Below are positions 1 to 7,346 of a stretch of DNA of 20,043 nt, piece after piece; the stretch's first letter is position 1; every line of letters starts with the position of its first letter. Both the position numbers and the translations under genes were made by a program. Below the pieces are notes generated by a model. The model had not been told where the DNA came from, searched no databases, and was given only the letters and a program-made list of their open reading frames with translations. The DNA lies in the NCBI GenBank assembly GCA_002429615.1, contig DJAN01000112.1:1-20043 (forward strand), in the 5' to 3' direction. The DNA comes from Lysobacteraceae bacterium UBA6001 (GTDB taxonomy: Bacteria; Pseudomonadota; Gammaproteobacteria; Xanthomonadales; Xanthomonadaceae).

Positions 1-64
1 TTCAGCCGCGACCGCCATCTGGCAGATCGCGACTCCGCTCGTCGGGGCTGAAGCCCCTCCTACA
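1..64. repeat. REP-like palindromic element, probable inverted pair, cut by the window edge
   Basis: At 44-57 GGGGCT and AGCCCC pair around a two-base centre, followed by CCTCCTACA. This resembles the REP-like sequences ending in CTACA or TGTAG that are abundant between Xanthomonadaceae genes. Bases 1-13 (TTCAGCCGCGACC) look like the second half of another copy in the opposite orientation, its first half lying left of the window, so this may be an inverted REP pair. It lies downstream of the phosphate operon and could also act as its transcription stop. The family assignment is from memory of the motif. Confidence 0.6.
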
Positions 65-156
65 GGGAGAGGGATACAGGGAGAGGGATACAGGCAGAGG
101 GATACACAGAGAGGGATACACGGACGGGCATACAGGAAGCGGCATACAGGGGGCCA
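59..156. repeat. 14-bp tandem repeat, seven units
   Basis: Seven consecutive 14-base units fit the consensus GATACAGGGAGAGG, with unit starts at 59, 73, 87, 101, 115, 129 and 143. The left units match the consensus best, and the right ones diverge to CATACAGGAAGCGG and CATACAGGGGGCCA. The first unit overlaps the CCTACAGGG tail of the REP-like element, so the array may have grown from that tail. The unit length of 14 is not a multiple of three, no reading frame uses the array, and it ends 20 bases before the pyrophosphatase stop codon. Confidence 0.85.
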
Positions 157-176
157 CGGGCGCCCCCATAAGTGCC

Positions 177-809
177 CTACCGCCCTTCCGCAGGCTTGCC
201 GGCCTTCTGCTGCTTGAACCGCTGCAGCGACTCGTCGATCAGCTTGCGCGCCTCAGCCGCGTTGCCCCAGCCATTGAGCTGCACCGGATTGCGTCCGCTC
301 GGCAAATCCTTGTAGACCCGGAAGAACGCCTCGATCCGCTGCCGCTCGATCTCCGGCAGGTCGGCCAGATCCCGGATCCCCGCATACGTCGGGTCCACCT
401 TGTCGGTCGGCACGCCAATGACCTTCTCGTCATGCGCGCCGCCGTCGATCATCTTCAGATAGCCGATCGGCCGGAACCGGATCAGCACGCCCGGATGCAG
501 CGGCTCGCGCGTCAACACCAGCGCATCCAGCGGATCCCCATCCCCCGCCAGCGTGCGCGGCAACGAGCCGTAATTGGCCGGATACGCCACCGGCATCGAC
601 TGGAACCGGTCCACATAGACCAGCCCCTCCTCGTTGATCTCGTACTTGGTGAAGCTGCCGGCCGGAATCTCCACCGCCAGGTTCACCTCCTCGGGCGCCT
701 GCTTCGGTTGCGCGGCATAGAACGGATGCCGCACCGACGGATCGGCCTGGGCGATCGCCGCGGCGGCCAGCAACGCCAGCAGCGGAATCAGGGAAAGGCG
801 TGCCTTCAT
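177..809 (-). CDS. Exported family I inorganic pyrophosphatase
   Basis: Predicted to hydrolyse inorganic pyrophosphate to two phosphates, probably in the periplasm. The 210-aa protein opens with a signal peptide (MKARLSLIPLLALLAAAAIAQA). The core carries family I hallmarks: KYEINEEG near 55-62, VDRFQSMPVAYPANYG near 66-81, and the metal-binding loop DGDPLDALV at 90-98 with Asp90, Asp92 and Asp95. It also has RFRPIGYLKM near 111-120 and FFRVYKDLP near 162-170. Apart from the leader it is about the size of the 176-residue E. coli enzyme. The ATG at 809 is preferred over the ATG at 815 because GAGGAG lies 7 bases before it and only 1 base before the other. It is the last gene of the receptor-phytase-phosphatase run, 22 bases after the previous stop. 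Family I enzymes are usually cytosolic, so the export signal is unusual and fits extracellular phosphate scavenging. Confidence 0.9.
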   Translation of the reverse strand: MKARLSLIPLLALLAAAAIAQADPSVRHPFYAAQPKQAPEEVNLAVEIPAGSFTKYEINEEGLVYVDRFQSMPVAYPANYGSLPRTLAGDGDPLDALVLTREPLHPGVLIRFRPIGYLKMIDGGAHDEKVIGVPTDKVDPTYAGIRDLADLPEIERQRIEAFFRVYKDLPSGRNPVQLNGWGNAAEARKLIDESLQRFKQQKAGKPAEGR

Positions 810-831
810 CACCATGCTCCTCAATGTCCTG

Positions 832-2205
832 TCATTCCCAGCAGCGTTCTTCGCGCCCCTTCGGGCTGACCGCACGCGGGCAGTCGCGCGGGGCGATACG
901 GCCCTGCTCGATCTCCACCAGCTGCTTGGCGCCATCCGCCCCGCGACGCAGCTCGAACGCGTCGTAGAGTCGCCCGGTTGCGGTGCGCGACTCATAGACG
1001 ATCCGCTGCGGATCGATGCGCAGCACCTGGTACAGCTGGGTGTCCTCGCCCACCGGACGCATCGTGCGCCGCGCCATGTCCGACAACCGGTACTGCTTCG
1101 GCCCGGCCACCGACACGATGAACACCGGGGTCGCCGCCCCGCCCTCATCGCCACGACGGCCATAGGTGTGGTCGTGTCCCTGCAGCACCAGGTCGACGCG
1201 ATGCTTGCGCAGCACCGGCAGCAGCGTCTCGACCAGTTCGACGTTGTCGCGGTCGGCGCGCGGCGAATAGAACGGCTGGTGGATCAGCACCATCGACCAC
1301 GGATGCGGATTGTCGCCCAGCACCTTGTCCAGCCACTTCGCCTGCGCCTGCGCGGTACCCAGGTCCAGCGCCGAGGTGCCGTCGACGACCGCCACGCGCA
1401 CGTCCTGGTAATCGAACCAGTACGTGGTTTTGGCGGTTTCCGCCGGGCCGTTGGCCGGCAGCGCGAAGGTCACCGGCCAATGACCGCCCAGCACGCGACG
1501 TTCCTGCGGGGTGTCCTCGAACTCCTCGAAATACTCATGGTTGCCCGGGGCCGGCGCCACCGCCGTGCCTTCCAGCAGCCAGCGACCGGCTTCGAACCAC
1601 TCGCCCCATTCACTGTCGTCCACGCCATCGCCACCACTGACCAGGTCGCCGGCGAATACCGCCAGGCGGGCATCAGGCGCGCTGCGCCAGGCCTGGCGGA
1701 TCACCCGCGACACCAGGCTGAGGTTCTTGTTCTGGGTGTCGCCGAAGTACAGCATCGTCAGCGGCTGCCCGGCGGGCGCGGCGGTACGGAAATGATTCCA
1801 CGCGCTCCAGGTGTCCTTGCCCTGCACGCGATAGGCATACAGCGTGTCCGGCTGCAGGTCGTCGATGTCGGCGCGGTGATGCAGCGACACCCCATTCTCG
1901 CTGCGTAGTTCCTGCGTGCGCGCCTGGATCACCCGCGGCTTGCCGAGGTCCGGCGAGTCGCCGGCGACCACGAGCTGCAGCTGCGGCGTGCGCACCGTGG
2001 CATCGGTACGCCACGCCACCGCGAACCCGTGCGCGGCGTCCTGCGCCGGCGAGGCGACGATGCGGTCCGGGAAGCCGGTGGCCGCGTAATGGTGGCTGCC
2101 AGCCGGCACCTGCGTGTTCGGCTCGGCCGCCGCCCACGCGAACGGCGCGTGGACGGCCAGCAGGCAGACGATGATGGCGGCACGCATGCGCTGCACCGCC
2201 CTCAC
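832..2205 (-). CDS. Exported purple-acid-phosphatase-like metallophosphoesterase
   Basis: A 457-aa exported phosphatase predicted to cleave phosphomonoesters. After a signal peptide (hydrophobic core near 8-25) comes a fibronectin-like N-terminal domain typical of purple acid phosphatases, with LQPDTLYAYRVQG near 117-129. The metallophosphoesterase domain follows with its metal ligands in order: FGDTQ (154-158), AGDLV (185-189), GNHE (221-224), IHQPFYSP (308-315) and GHDHTYGR (343-350). The GTG start at 2205 overlaps the upstream stop as GTGA, with AAGGA 9 bases before it. An ATG at 2187 would still give a signal peptide and is an alternative start. The four-base overlap implies translational coupling to the phytase-like gene, so it probably removes phosphates from the same imported or surface-bound substrates. 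The precise substrate cannot be read from sequence. Confidence 0.88.
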   Translation of the reverse strand: MRAVQRMRAAIIVCLLAVHAPFAWAAAEPNTQVPAGSHHYAATGFPDRIVASPAQDAAHGFAVAWRTDATVRTPQLQLVVAGDSPDLGKPRVIQARTQELRSENGVSLHHRADIDDLQPDTLYAYRVQGKDTWSAWNHFRTAAPAGQPLTMLYFGDTQNKNLSLVSRVIRQAWRSAPDARLAVFAGDLVSGGDGVDDSEWGEWFEAGRWLLEGTAVAPAPGNHEYFEEFEDTPQERRVLGGHWPVTFALPANGPAETAKTTYWFDYQDVRVAVVDGTSALDLGTAQAQAKWLDKVLGDNPHPWSMVLIHQPFYSPRADRDNVELVETLLPVLRKHRVDLVLQGHDHTYGRRGDEGGAATPVFIVSVAGPKQYRLSDMARRTMRPVGEDTQLYQVLRIDPQRIVYESRTATGRLYDAFELRRGADGAKQLVEIEQGRIAPRDCPRAVSPKGREERCWE

Positions 2206-3350
2206 TGCGCGCAGTCCTTCAGACGCAGCGCCTTGGCAATGTCACGCCAATCGAACGCGGCGACCGCCTGGTCGTCATGCAGCGCATAGAACACGCCCTT
2301 CGGGAAGCGCGCATCGCCACTCTGGTCCAGCCAGACACCGTCGGTGTTGGCGGTGATGCGGCCACTGAAGGCTCCCACGTGCGCCAGCGTGCGGCGGTCG
2401 AACACATGGAACAGGCTGCGGTCCTTGAACTGGTCGGTGGCGATCCAGTAGCCGCTGCCATCGGCGCACTGCATCAGCGTCATCCCCTCGGCCTGCGCGC
2501 GGAACTGCTTGGCACCGATATTGCGCCCCTTGTAGCGTCCATCCAGCCCGTATTCGCGCAGCTGGGTTCCCACCGCGGTGTCTTCCTCGGCGATCATCAG
2601 GCGGTCGTTGGCGATATCACCGAACACCGACTCGGCAATCCGCACCGCGCCCTGTTCGCCGGTGTCGCCGAAGCTGCCGGTGGCTTTCCCCTGCCACTGG
2701 CTGCCCTGGCGCGCGAAGCGGAAGCGCTTGAAACGCTGGCCCAGCTCGGCCAGCGGCGGCGGCACGTCCTTGTTCGTCGGCGACATGTAGTTGTCGCTGA
2801 CGATCACCTCGTAGCCGCCGTCCAGCGGGCGCACCCACAGGCCATACGGTTCGCGCAGCACGTCACTGCCGAACACCGCCAGCGGCTCGAAGGCCGGCAG
2901 CGAGAACACCTGCACGCGGCGGTTGTCGCGCTCGACCACGAAGGCCAGGTCGTCCACCACCGAGATGCCGTTCGGACGGTCCAGCTGGCCGAGGGCGGCC
3001 CCCTTGCCACCCACGCCGCGCAGGCGCATTCCGCTGTCGCCGTCGAACACCACCAGCTGGTGGCTGCCCTTGGCGGTGGTGATGATCCAGCGCCGTCCGT
3101 CCGGTGCGCGCCACGCGGCCGGCGAGTCCAGGTTGTCCGCCGGCGCGGCCGGGGTCAGGAAGGTCTCGCTGATCACCGAATGCGGCACGTAGGCCTTGGA
3201 CAGCAGGGGCTCCCCGCCCTGCTCGTCCGGCTCACGGTCCGCCTTGGCCGTCGGTGCCACCGACGGCGAGGAGGCACAGGCCGACAGCAGCGCCGCTGCC
3301 AGTGCCAGCATCGCGCCGGTGGCGACGCGGGTGCGGTGGCCCCGCCCCAT
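2202..3350 (-). CDS. Lipoprotein resembling beta-propeller phytase
   Basis: A 382-aa lipoprotein with a lipobox LLSAC at 21-25, so Cys25 is the likely lipidated residue. The rest reads as a beta-propeller with repeated strand patterns: [60 protein letters not shown] and the C-terminal [10 protein letters not shown] segment. The first resembles the DDPAIW region of beta-propeller phytases, but the match is diverged, so 3-phytase is a likely and not a certain function. The start ATG shares its A with the receptor stop (TAATG) and has AAGGTGG about 7 bases upstream, so it is translationally coupled to the receptor. Beta-propeller phytase genes beside TonB-dependent receptor genes are a known arrangement in Xanthomonas and Caulobacter relatives. 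An alternative is another NHL-like propeller esterase or a binding lipoprotein. Confidence 0.75.
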   Translation of the reverse strand: MGRGHRTRVATGAMLALAAALLSACASSPSVAPTAKADREPDEQGGEPLLSKAYVPHSVISETFLTPAAPADNLDSPAAWRAPDGRRWIITTAKGSHQLVVFDGDSGMRLRGVGGKGAALGQLDRPNGISVVDDLAFVVERDNRRVQVFSLPAFEPLAVFGSDVLREPYGLWVRPLDGGYEVIVSDNYMSPTNKDVPPPLAELGQRFKRFRFARQGSQWQGKATGSFGDTGEQGAVRIAESVFGDIANDRLMIAEEDTAVGTQLREYGLDGRYKGRNIGAKQFRAQAEGMTLMQCADGSGYWIATDQFKDRSLFHVFDRRTLAHVGAFSGRITANTDGVWLDQSGDARFPKGVFYALHDDQAVAAFDWRDIAKALRLKDCAQ

Positions 3351-5890
3351 TACAGCGCCACCTTCAGGCCGAGGGCATAGGTGCGGCCGTATTCCTCGTT
3401 CTGCAGCGTGCGCGAACGCACTCCCTGGTACAGTTCCAGCGGCTCGTCGAGCAGGTTCTGCGCTTCAAAATAGACGCTCACCGCGTCGGTGAACTGGTAG
3501 CTCATGCTGAAATCCAGCTGGGTGTTCGGCGCCACGTAGATGTCGTAGGCCTTGCTGTCGCCGATCGTATCCAGGTACGAGCTGCGGTAGACGGTGGCCA
3601 CGCGGGCGCTGAAGCCGTACTTCTCGTAGCCGATGTGCGCGCTATAGAGGTTCTTGGAGGCGCGCGGCAGGGTGAAGTCATCGCCTTCGCGCTCGGCCAG
3701 GCCCGGGTCGAAGTCGGTGTCCAGCCAGGTCGCGCTGACGCCGACCAGCAGGCCATCCCAGCCCGACGGCAGGAAGGTCAGTTCCTGCTGCCAGTTGAAC
3801 TCCGCGCCGTAGACCTTGGCCTTGTCGCCATTGATCACGCGGGTGACGTCGAAGCCCGGGTATTCCGGATCGTCGTTGCTGAAGGTCTGCACGATGTAGT
3901 CGTCGATCGACTTGTGGAACAGGCCGAGCGAGACGATGCCGCTGTCACCCAGGTACTTCTCCACCGACAGGTCGAGGTTGGTCGACTTGTACGGATCCAG
4001 CTCCGGATTGCCAACATCCACTTCCTCGTCGTCGCGGTTGACGGTCAGACGCGGCGCGATGTCGCCGAAGGACGGACGCGAGATGGTCTTGGTCGCGGCG
4101 AAGCGCAGCACCCAGTCGTCACCGGCGTCGTAGCGCAGGTGCAGGCCGGGCAGCACGCTGGTGTAGCTGCTGCTGGCGCGGGTCGGGGTGACGGTGTAGC
4201 TGCGGCCGCCATCGGCCACGTCGACATTGTTGCCCGCGGCGTCGAACTGGGTGTTCTCCACGCGCACGCCGGCGATCACGCGCAGCGCATCGATGTCCCA
4301 GGTGCCCATCGCGTAGGCGGCGAGCACGTCCTCGCTGGCGGTGTAGTCCTCCGACAGGCGGGTCACGGCGTTGGCGCCGGCATCCTGCGGACGTGCGCTG
4401 TACTCACTGCCATGCTCGGCCCAGTAGCGGCGCATTTCCGACGAACTCAGGCTTTCGCCCAGGGTGCCGCCGCGGTGGTCCGGCGCGGACGTCGTCCACG
4501 GACCGATGTCGATGTCCGGGCCATTGCGCAGCTCTTCTTCATCCGAATTCACCGTGCGGTCGCGCCAGCGGCCGAGCACGCCGAACTTGTAGCTGGACTT
4601 GTCGCCGTCGAAGCGCACGTTCACCTGCGCGCTGTGCTCCTTGTCATCGACCTGCTTGGGCGAGAGCACGATGCGGTTGAATTCGAAATCGTCGTTGCTT
4701 TCCCAGCCGTTGTCGGAGAAGTCCAGCGTCGGGATGCGGTGGTTCTGGTTGATCAGCACCGAGTCGATATCGTCGCCGGCGTACTCGAAGCGCGCTTCCT
4801 TCTCGTCATTCACGCGCTCGCGGGTCTTGGTGTAGCCGACCTTGTAGTCCAGCGTCGCGGCGGTGAGGCGGTTCTCGCCACCGAAGCTGGCGGCCAGGGT
4901 GTCCTCGCTCTTGGTGCGGTAACGCACGCGCTTGGTGATGGCGTCGGCCGGCAGGTCGCTGATGGTGTAGGTGCCATCGCCGTTGCTGGACACGTCGCCG
5001 TCACCCAGGCCGAACACGGTGTTCTGCCGGGTCTCGGCGTCCTCGAACTTGCTGTACAGCGAGCGGAAGTAATAGCGGTTGTCCGCGTCCGGGCGCCAGT
5101 CGAGGTTGAGATTGGCGCCGGTGCGCTTGCGCTCGATGTAGTACTTGCGGCGCTGCACTTCGGTGGCGAACAGGTCGTCCGGGCGGTCCTCGTCGTACTC
5201 GTCGTACTCGACCTCGGTGTTGTCGGACTGGAACTCGCGGTCCTGGTAGTTCACGCCGACGGCCACGCCGAAGGTGTCGTTGAAGATGTCGCTGTAGTTG
5301 AAGGCGGCCTTCGGGCTGGTCTTGCCGCTGAGTTCCTGGTGGCTGGCCTCGATGCTGCCGCGGAGGCTGCGGCCGTCGCGGTCGAACGCCGACACCGACT
5401 CGACCTGGATCGCGCCGCCGATGGAGTCACCCGGCATGTCCGGGGTCGGCGACTTGATGACCTTCAGGCGCTCGGTGGAATCGGAGGGAATCACGTCCAG
5501 CGGCGCGGAACGGCTGGAGTCTTCCGGGGTGCCCATCGAGATGCCATCGACGGTGACGCTGTTGAGGTTGGCGTCCAGGCCACGGATGACCACGTAGCGG
5601 CCCTCGCCCTGGTCGCGGGTGACGCTCACGCCCGGCAGGCGCTGCAGCGATTCGGCGACGTTCTTGTCCGGGTAGTCGCCCATGGCGTCGGAGGACACCG
5701 CGTCGAGGATCGCCTGCGAATCACGCTTGAGCTCGACCGCGCGCGCCTGCGACTCGGCCTGCGGGCGGACCTCGATGCGGTCCAGGTCGGTGGCGGCCGG
5801 CGCAGCGGCATCGGCGGCGAGGGCCGGCGCCGCGAGCGTGGACAGGGTCATGGAAATGGCAAGGAACAACGGCTTCCGATTCGTAGTCAC
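3350..5890 (-). CDS. TonB-dependent outer-membrane receptor (TonB-Xanth-Caul type)
   Basis: An 846-aa outer-membrane transporter that would import a bulky ligand using TonB energy. It has a signal peptide ([18 protein letters not shown], residues 8-25) and a possible TonB box around LDRIEVRP (36-43). The plug spans about 55-165, with [20 protein letters not shown] (71-90) as the group signature, then [17 protein letters not shown]. The C-terminal part is a 22-strand-type barrel ending [13 protein letters not shown]. The GTG at 5890 is chosen because it opens directly into the leader and has GGGA about 6 bases upstream; longer upstream reading is low-complexity and unlikely. The gene heads an operon with the phytase-like lipoprotein, phosphatase and pyrophosphatase, so phytate or another organophosphate is the inferred ligand. 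An acidic stretch at residues 224-239 ([14 protein letters not shown]) may bind cations. Confidence 0.9.
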   Translation of the reverse strand: MTTNRKPLFLAISMTLSTLAAPALAADAAAPAATDLDRIEVRPQAESQARAVELKRDSQAILDAVSSDAMGDYPDKNVAESLQRLPGVSVTRDQGEGRYVVIRGLDANLNSVTVDGISMGTPEDSSRSAPLDVIPSDSTERLKVIKSPTPDMPGDSIGGAIQVESVSAFDRDGRSLRGSIEASHQELSGKTSPKAAFNYSDIFNDTFGVAVGVNYQDREFQSDNTEVEYDEYDEDRPDDLFATEVQRRKYYIERKRTGANLNLDWRPDADNRYYFRSLYSKFEDAETRQNTVFGLGDGDVSSNGDGTYTISDLPADAITKRVRYRTKSEDTLAASFGGENRLTAATLDYKVGYTKTRERVNDEKEARFEYAGDDIDSVLINQNHRIPTLDFSDNGWESNDDFEFNRIVLSPKQVDDKEHSAQVNVRFDGDKSSYKFGVLGRWRDRTVNSDEEELRNGPDIDIGPWTTSAPDHRGGTLGESLSSSEMRRYWAEHGSEYSARPQDAGANAVTRLSEDYTASEDVLAAYAMGTWDIDALRVIAGVRVENTQFDAAGNNVDVADGGRSYTVTPTRASSSYTSVLPGLHLRYDAGDDWVLRFAATKTISRPSFGDIAPRLTVNRDDEEVDVGNPELDPYKSTNLDLSVEKYLGDSGIVSLGLFHKSIDDYIVQTFSNDDPEYPGFDVTRVINGDKAKVYGAEFNWQQELTFLPSGWDGLLVGVSATWLDTDFDPGLAEREGDDFTLPRASKNLYSAHIGYEKYGFSARVATVYRSSYLDTIGDSKAYDIYVAPNTQLDFSMSYQFTDAVSVYFEAQNLLDEPLELYQGVRSRTLQNEEYGRTYALGLKVAL

Positions 5891-5942
5891 TGTGCGTCCC
5901 GGGGGAGGTGTCAAGAATGGGTGTGCACGGTATTTCCACGAG

Positions 5943-5960
5943 GTTTCATCGGCATGACAC
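5943..5960 (-). promoter_or_regulatory. Candidate Pho box upstream of the receptor operon
   Basis: Read on the minus strand, GTGTCAT-GCCG-ATGAAAC matches the PhoB consensus CTGTCAT-N4-CTGTCAY at 10 of 14 informative positions. The first half is nearly perfect and the second poor. It lies 53 bases upstream of the receptor start. A weak -10-like TACCGT sits 10 bases downstream, the usual spacing when PhoB replaces the -35. The match is modest and rests mainly on operon content. Confidence 0.3.
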
Positions 5961-6052
5961 CGGGGAGACTGTTCGCCCGGCATGTGACCCATCTGGCAGT
6001 CGCGCGGGCGTCTCCGGCACACTGTGCGGGTCCTTTCCGTCATCGAACCGCC

Positions 6053-6682
6053 ATGAAGACCATCGAAGTCCGTCATCCGCTCGTCCAGCACAAGATCGGC
6101 CTGCTGCGCGACGCCGCACTGAGCACGAAGGGGTTCCGCGAACTGGTGACGGAGCTGGGGACGCTGCTCGCCTACGAGGCGACGGCGGACCTGGAGACCG
6201 AATCGCACACGATGGCGGGCTGGGCCGGCCCGATGCAGGTACAGCGCATCGCCGGGGCGAAGATCACCCTGGTGCCGATCCTGCGCGCGGGCCTGGGCAT
6301 GCTGCCGGGCGTGCTGGCGCTGATCCCGGCGGCGCGGGTGAGCGTGGTGGGCCTGCAGCGCGACGAGGAGACGCTGCAGCCAGTGCCCTATTTCGAGCGC
6401 TTGACCGGCCGGCTGGAAGAGCGCGATGCGCTGATCCTGGACCCGATGCTGGCCACCGGTGGCACGCTGATCGCCACGGTGGACATGCTCAAGCGGGCTG
6501 GGGCGCGCAAGATCAAGGGTATTTTCCTGGTCGCCGCGCCGGAGGGGCTGAAGGCGCTGGAGGCGGCGCACCCGGACGTGGAGGTGTACACCGCGGCGAT
6601 TGACGAACGGCTCAACGAGAAGGGCTACATCCTGCCGGGGCTGGGGGATGCGGGCGACCGGATTTTCGGGACGCGGCTGTAA
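6053..6682 (+). CDS. upp: Uracil phosphoribosyltransferase
   Basis: Converts uracil and PRPP to UMP in pyrimidine salvage, in the cytosol. The 209-aa length equals that of typical bacterial enzymes. Diagnostic segments are the N-terminal [13 protein letters not shown] (8-20), [15 protein letters not shown], the PRPP-binding loop [13 protein letters not shown], and the uracil-binding C-terminus [17 protein letters not shown]. The start ATG at 6053 opens exactly at the conserved N-terminus, although no clear Shine-Dalgarno sequence precedes it. It is transcribed divergently from the receptor operon, sharing the 162-base region 5891-6052, and appears monocistronic or loosely followed by the unknown gene 54 bases downstream. 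Identification is secure. Confidence 0.97.
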   Translation: MKTIEVRHPLVQHKIGLLRDAALSTKGFRELVTELGTLLAYEATADLETESHTMAGWAGPMQVQRIAGAKITLVPILRAGLGMLPGVLALIPAARVSVVGLQRDEETLQPVPYFERLTGRLEERDALILDPMLATGGTLIATVDMLKRAGARKIKGIFLVAAPEGLKALEAAHPDVEVYTAAIDERLNEKGYILPGLGDAGDRIFGTRL

Positions 6683-6736
6683 GGCCGCCGGGCTCCCGAG
6701 CCTGGCATCACACCCTCCTCCGATGCGACCTTCCGG

Positions 6737-7294
6737 ATGAATCGCTACTCGATCCCGCTTGAAGAGGAGACGTTGACCGCCTTGCAGGATCTATCGGCGG
6801 GCGTCGTCAGCATTGGCTTCGCGAAGGCTCATCCGCACTTCAAAACCTGTCAAGGCTGCTTTCTGCAGACACCGGCCGGACGATGGATAGAGCTGTATGC
6901 CACCGGGCAGGATCTCGATGTCAGATTCGAGGTGTTCACGTTGACTGCGCGCGTCGTGGACGCGCCTCGCCTCTGCGAGCAGCGGGCGATCCTTCTACCC
7001 GCCCCCCTCAAGATCATGTTGCTGGAGACAGAAAGCTGGCTGGACCCTAGCGCTCCGATTGCGCATCCGACGCTGGGCGACGATCCCATCATGCAGCGCT
7101 ACGATCGACCAGGCAGTACTCCCGAGACTGCGACGGTGTCGTGCCGCTACCTGGGGGGAGTCGAGTTGACTACGGCCAACGGCGACCACTTGGTCATTGC
7201 AACGGCGATCTTCCCGTACGACATGCATGTCTCGGGCTACTACGAAGCGAAACCCTTCGATCGCGATTGGTATCGCGAGTGGCGCGAAGTTTAA
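6737..7294 (+). CDS. Hypothetical protein, 185 aa
   Basis: I do not recognise this protein. It is 185 aa with no signal peptide or membrane segment, so it is probably cytosolic. Visible points are a CQGC pair in FKTCQGCF near residues 37-44, mixed alpha/beta character, acidic ends, and an aromatic C-terminus (FDRDWYREWREV). Base composition is visibly less GC-rich than in its neighbours, with many A- or T-ending codons, suggesting an accessory or recently acquired gene. No good Shine-Dalgarno sequence lies before the ATG at 6737, so the start is uncertain, though the reading frame is open, long and on the same strand as upp. It converges with the sensor kinase gene. A standalone immunity or adaptor-like role would be a guess. 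Confidence 0.7.
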   Translation: MNRYSIPLEEETLTALQDLSAGVVSIGFAKAHPHFKTCQGCFLQTPAGRWIELYATGQDLDVRFEVFTLTARVVDAPRLCEQRAILLPAPLKIMLLETESWLDPSAPIAHPTLGDDPIMQRYDRPGSTPETATVSCRYLGGVELTTANGDHLVIATAIFPYDMHVSGYYEAKPFDRDWYREWREV

Positions 7295-7308
7295 GCGCCG
7301 TCCCGCTC

Positions 7309-7321
7309 GCCCCAACGGGGC
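7309..7321. terminator. Small hairpin between convergent genes
   Basis: GCCCC-AAC-GGGGC forms a perfect five-base-pair stem in the 52-base gap between the unknown plus-strand gene (stop at 7294) and the minus-strand sensor kinase (stop at 7347). There is no T tract on either side, so it is a weak candidate for a bidirectional stop. Confidence 0.3.
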
Positions 7322-7346
7322 ACGTGGGATGGCGCGCCAAGCCGCA

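Noticed and set aside
59..156. Possible CRISPR array
   Set aside because: Units are contiguous 14-mers with no spacers, and no cas genes are present.
5909..5914. Perfect TTGACA (minus strand) before the receptor start
   Set aside because: A -10 at 17 bases would fall on the GTG start codon itself, so it cannot be the -35 for this gene unless the start lies downstream.
3254..6682. Very long plus-strand open frame opposite the receptor gene
   Set aside because: Only its last 210 codons (upp) look like a protein. The rest is Ala/Val/Arg/Gly/His-rich low-complexity antisense of the receptor gene, as expected from high GC.
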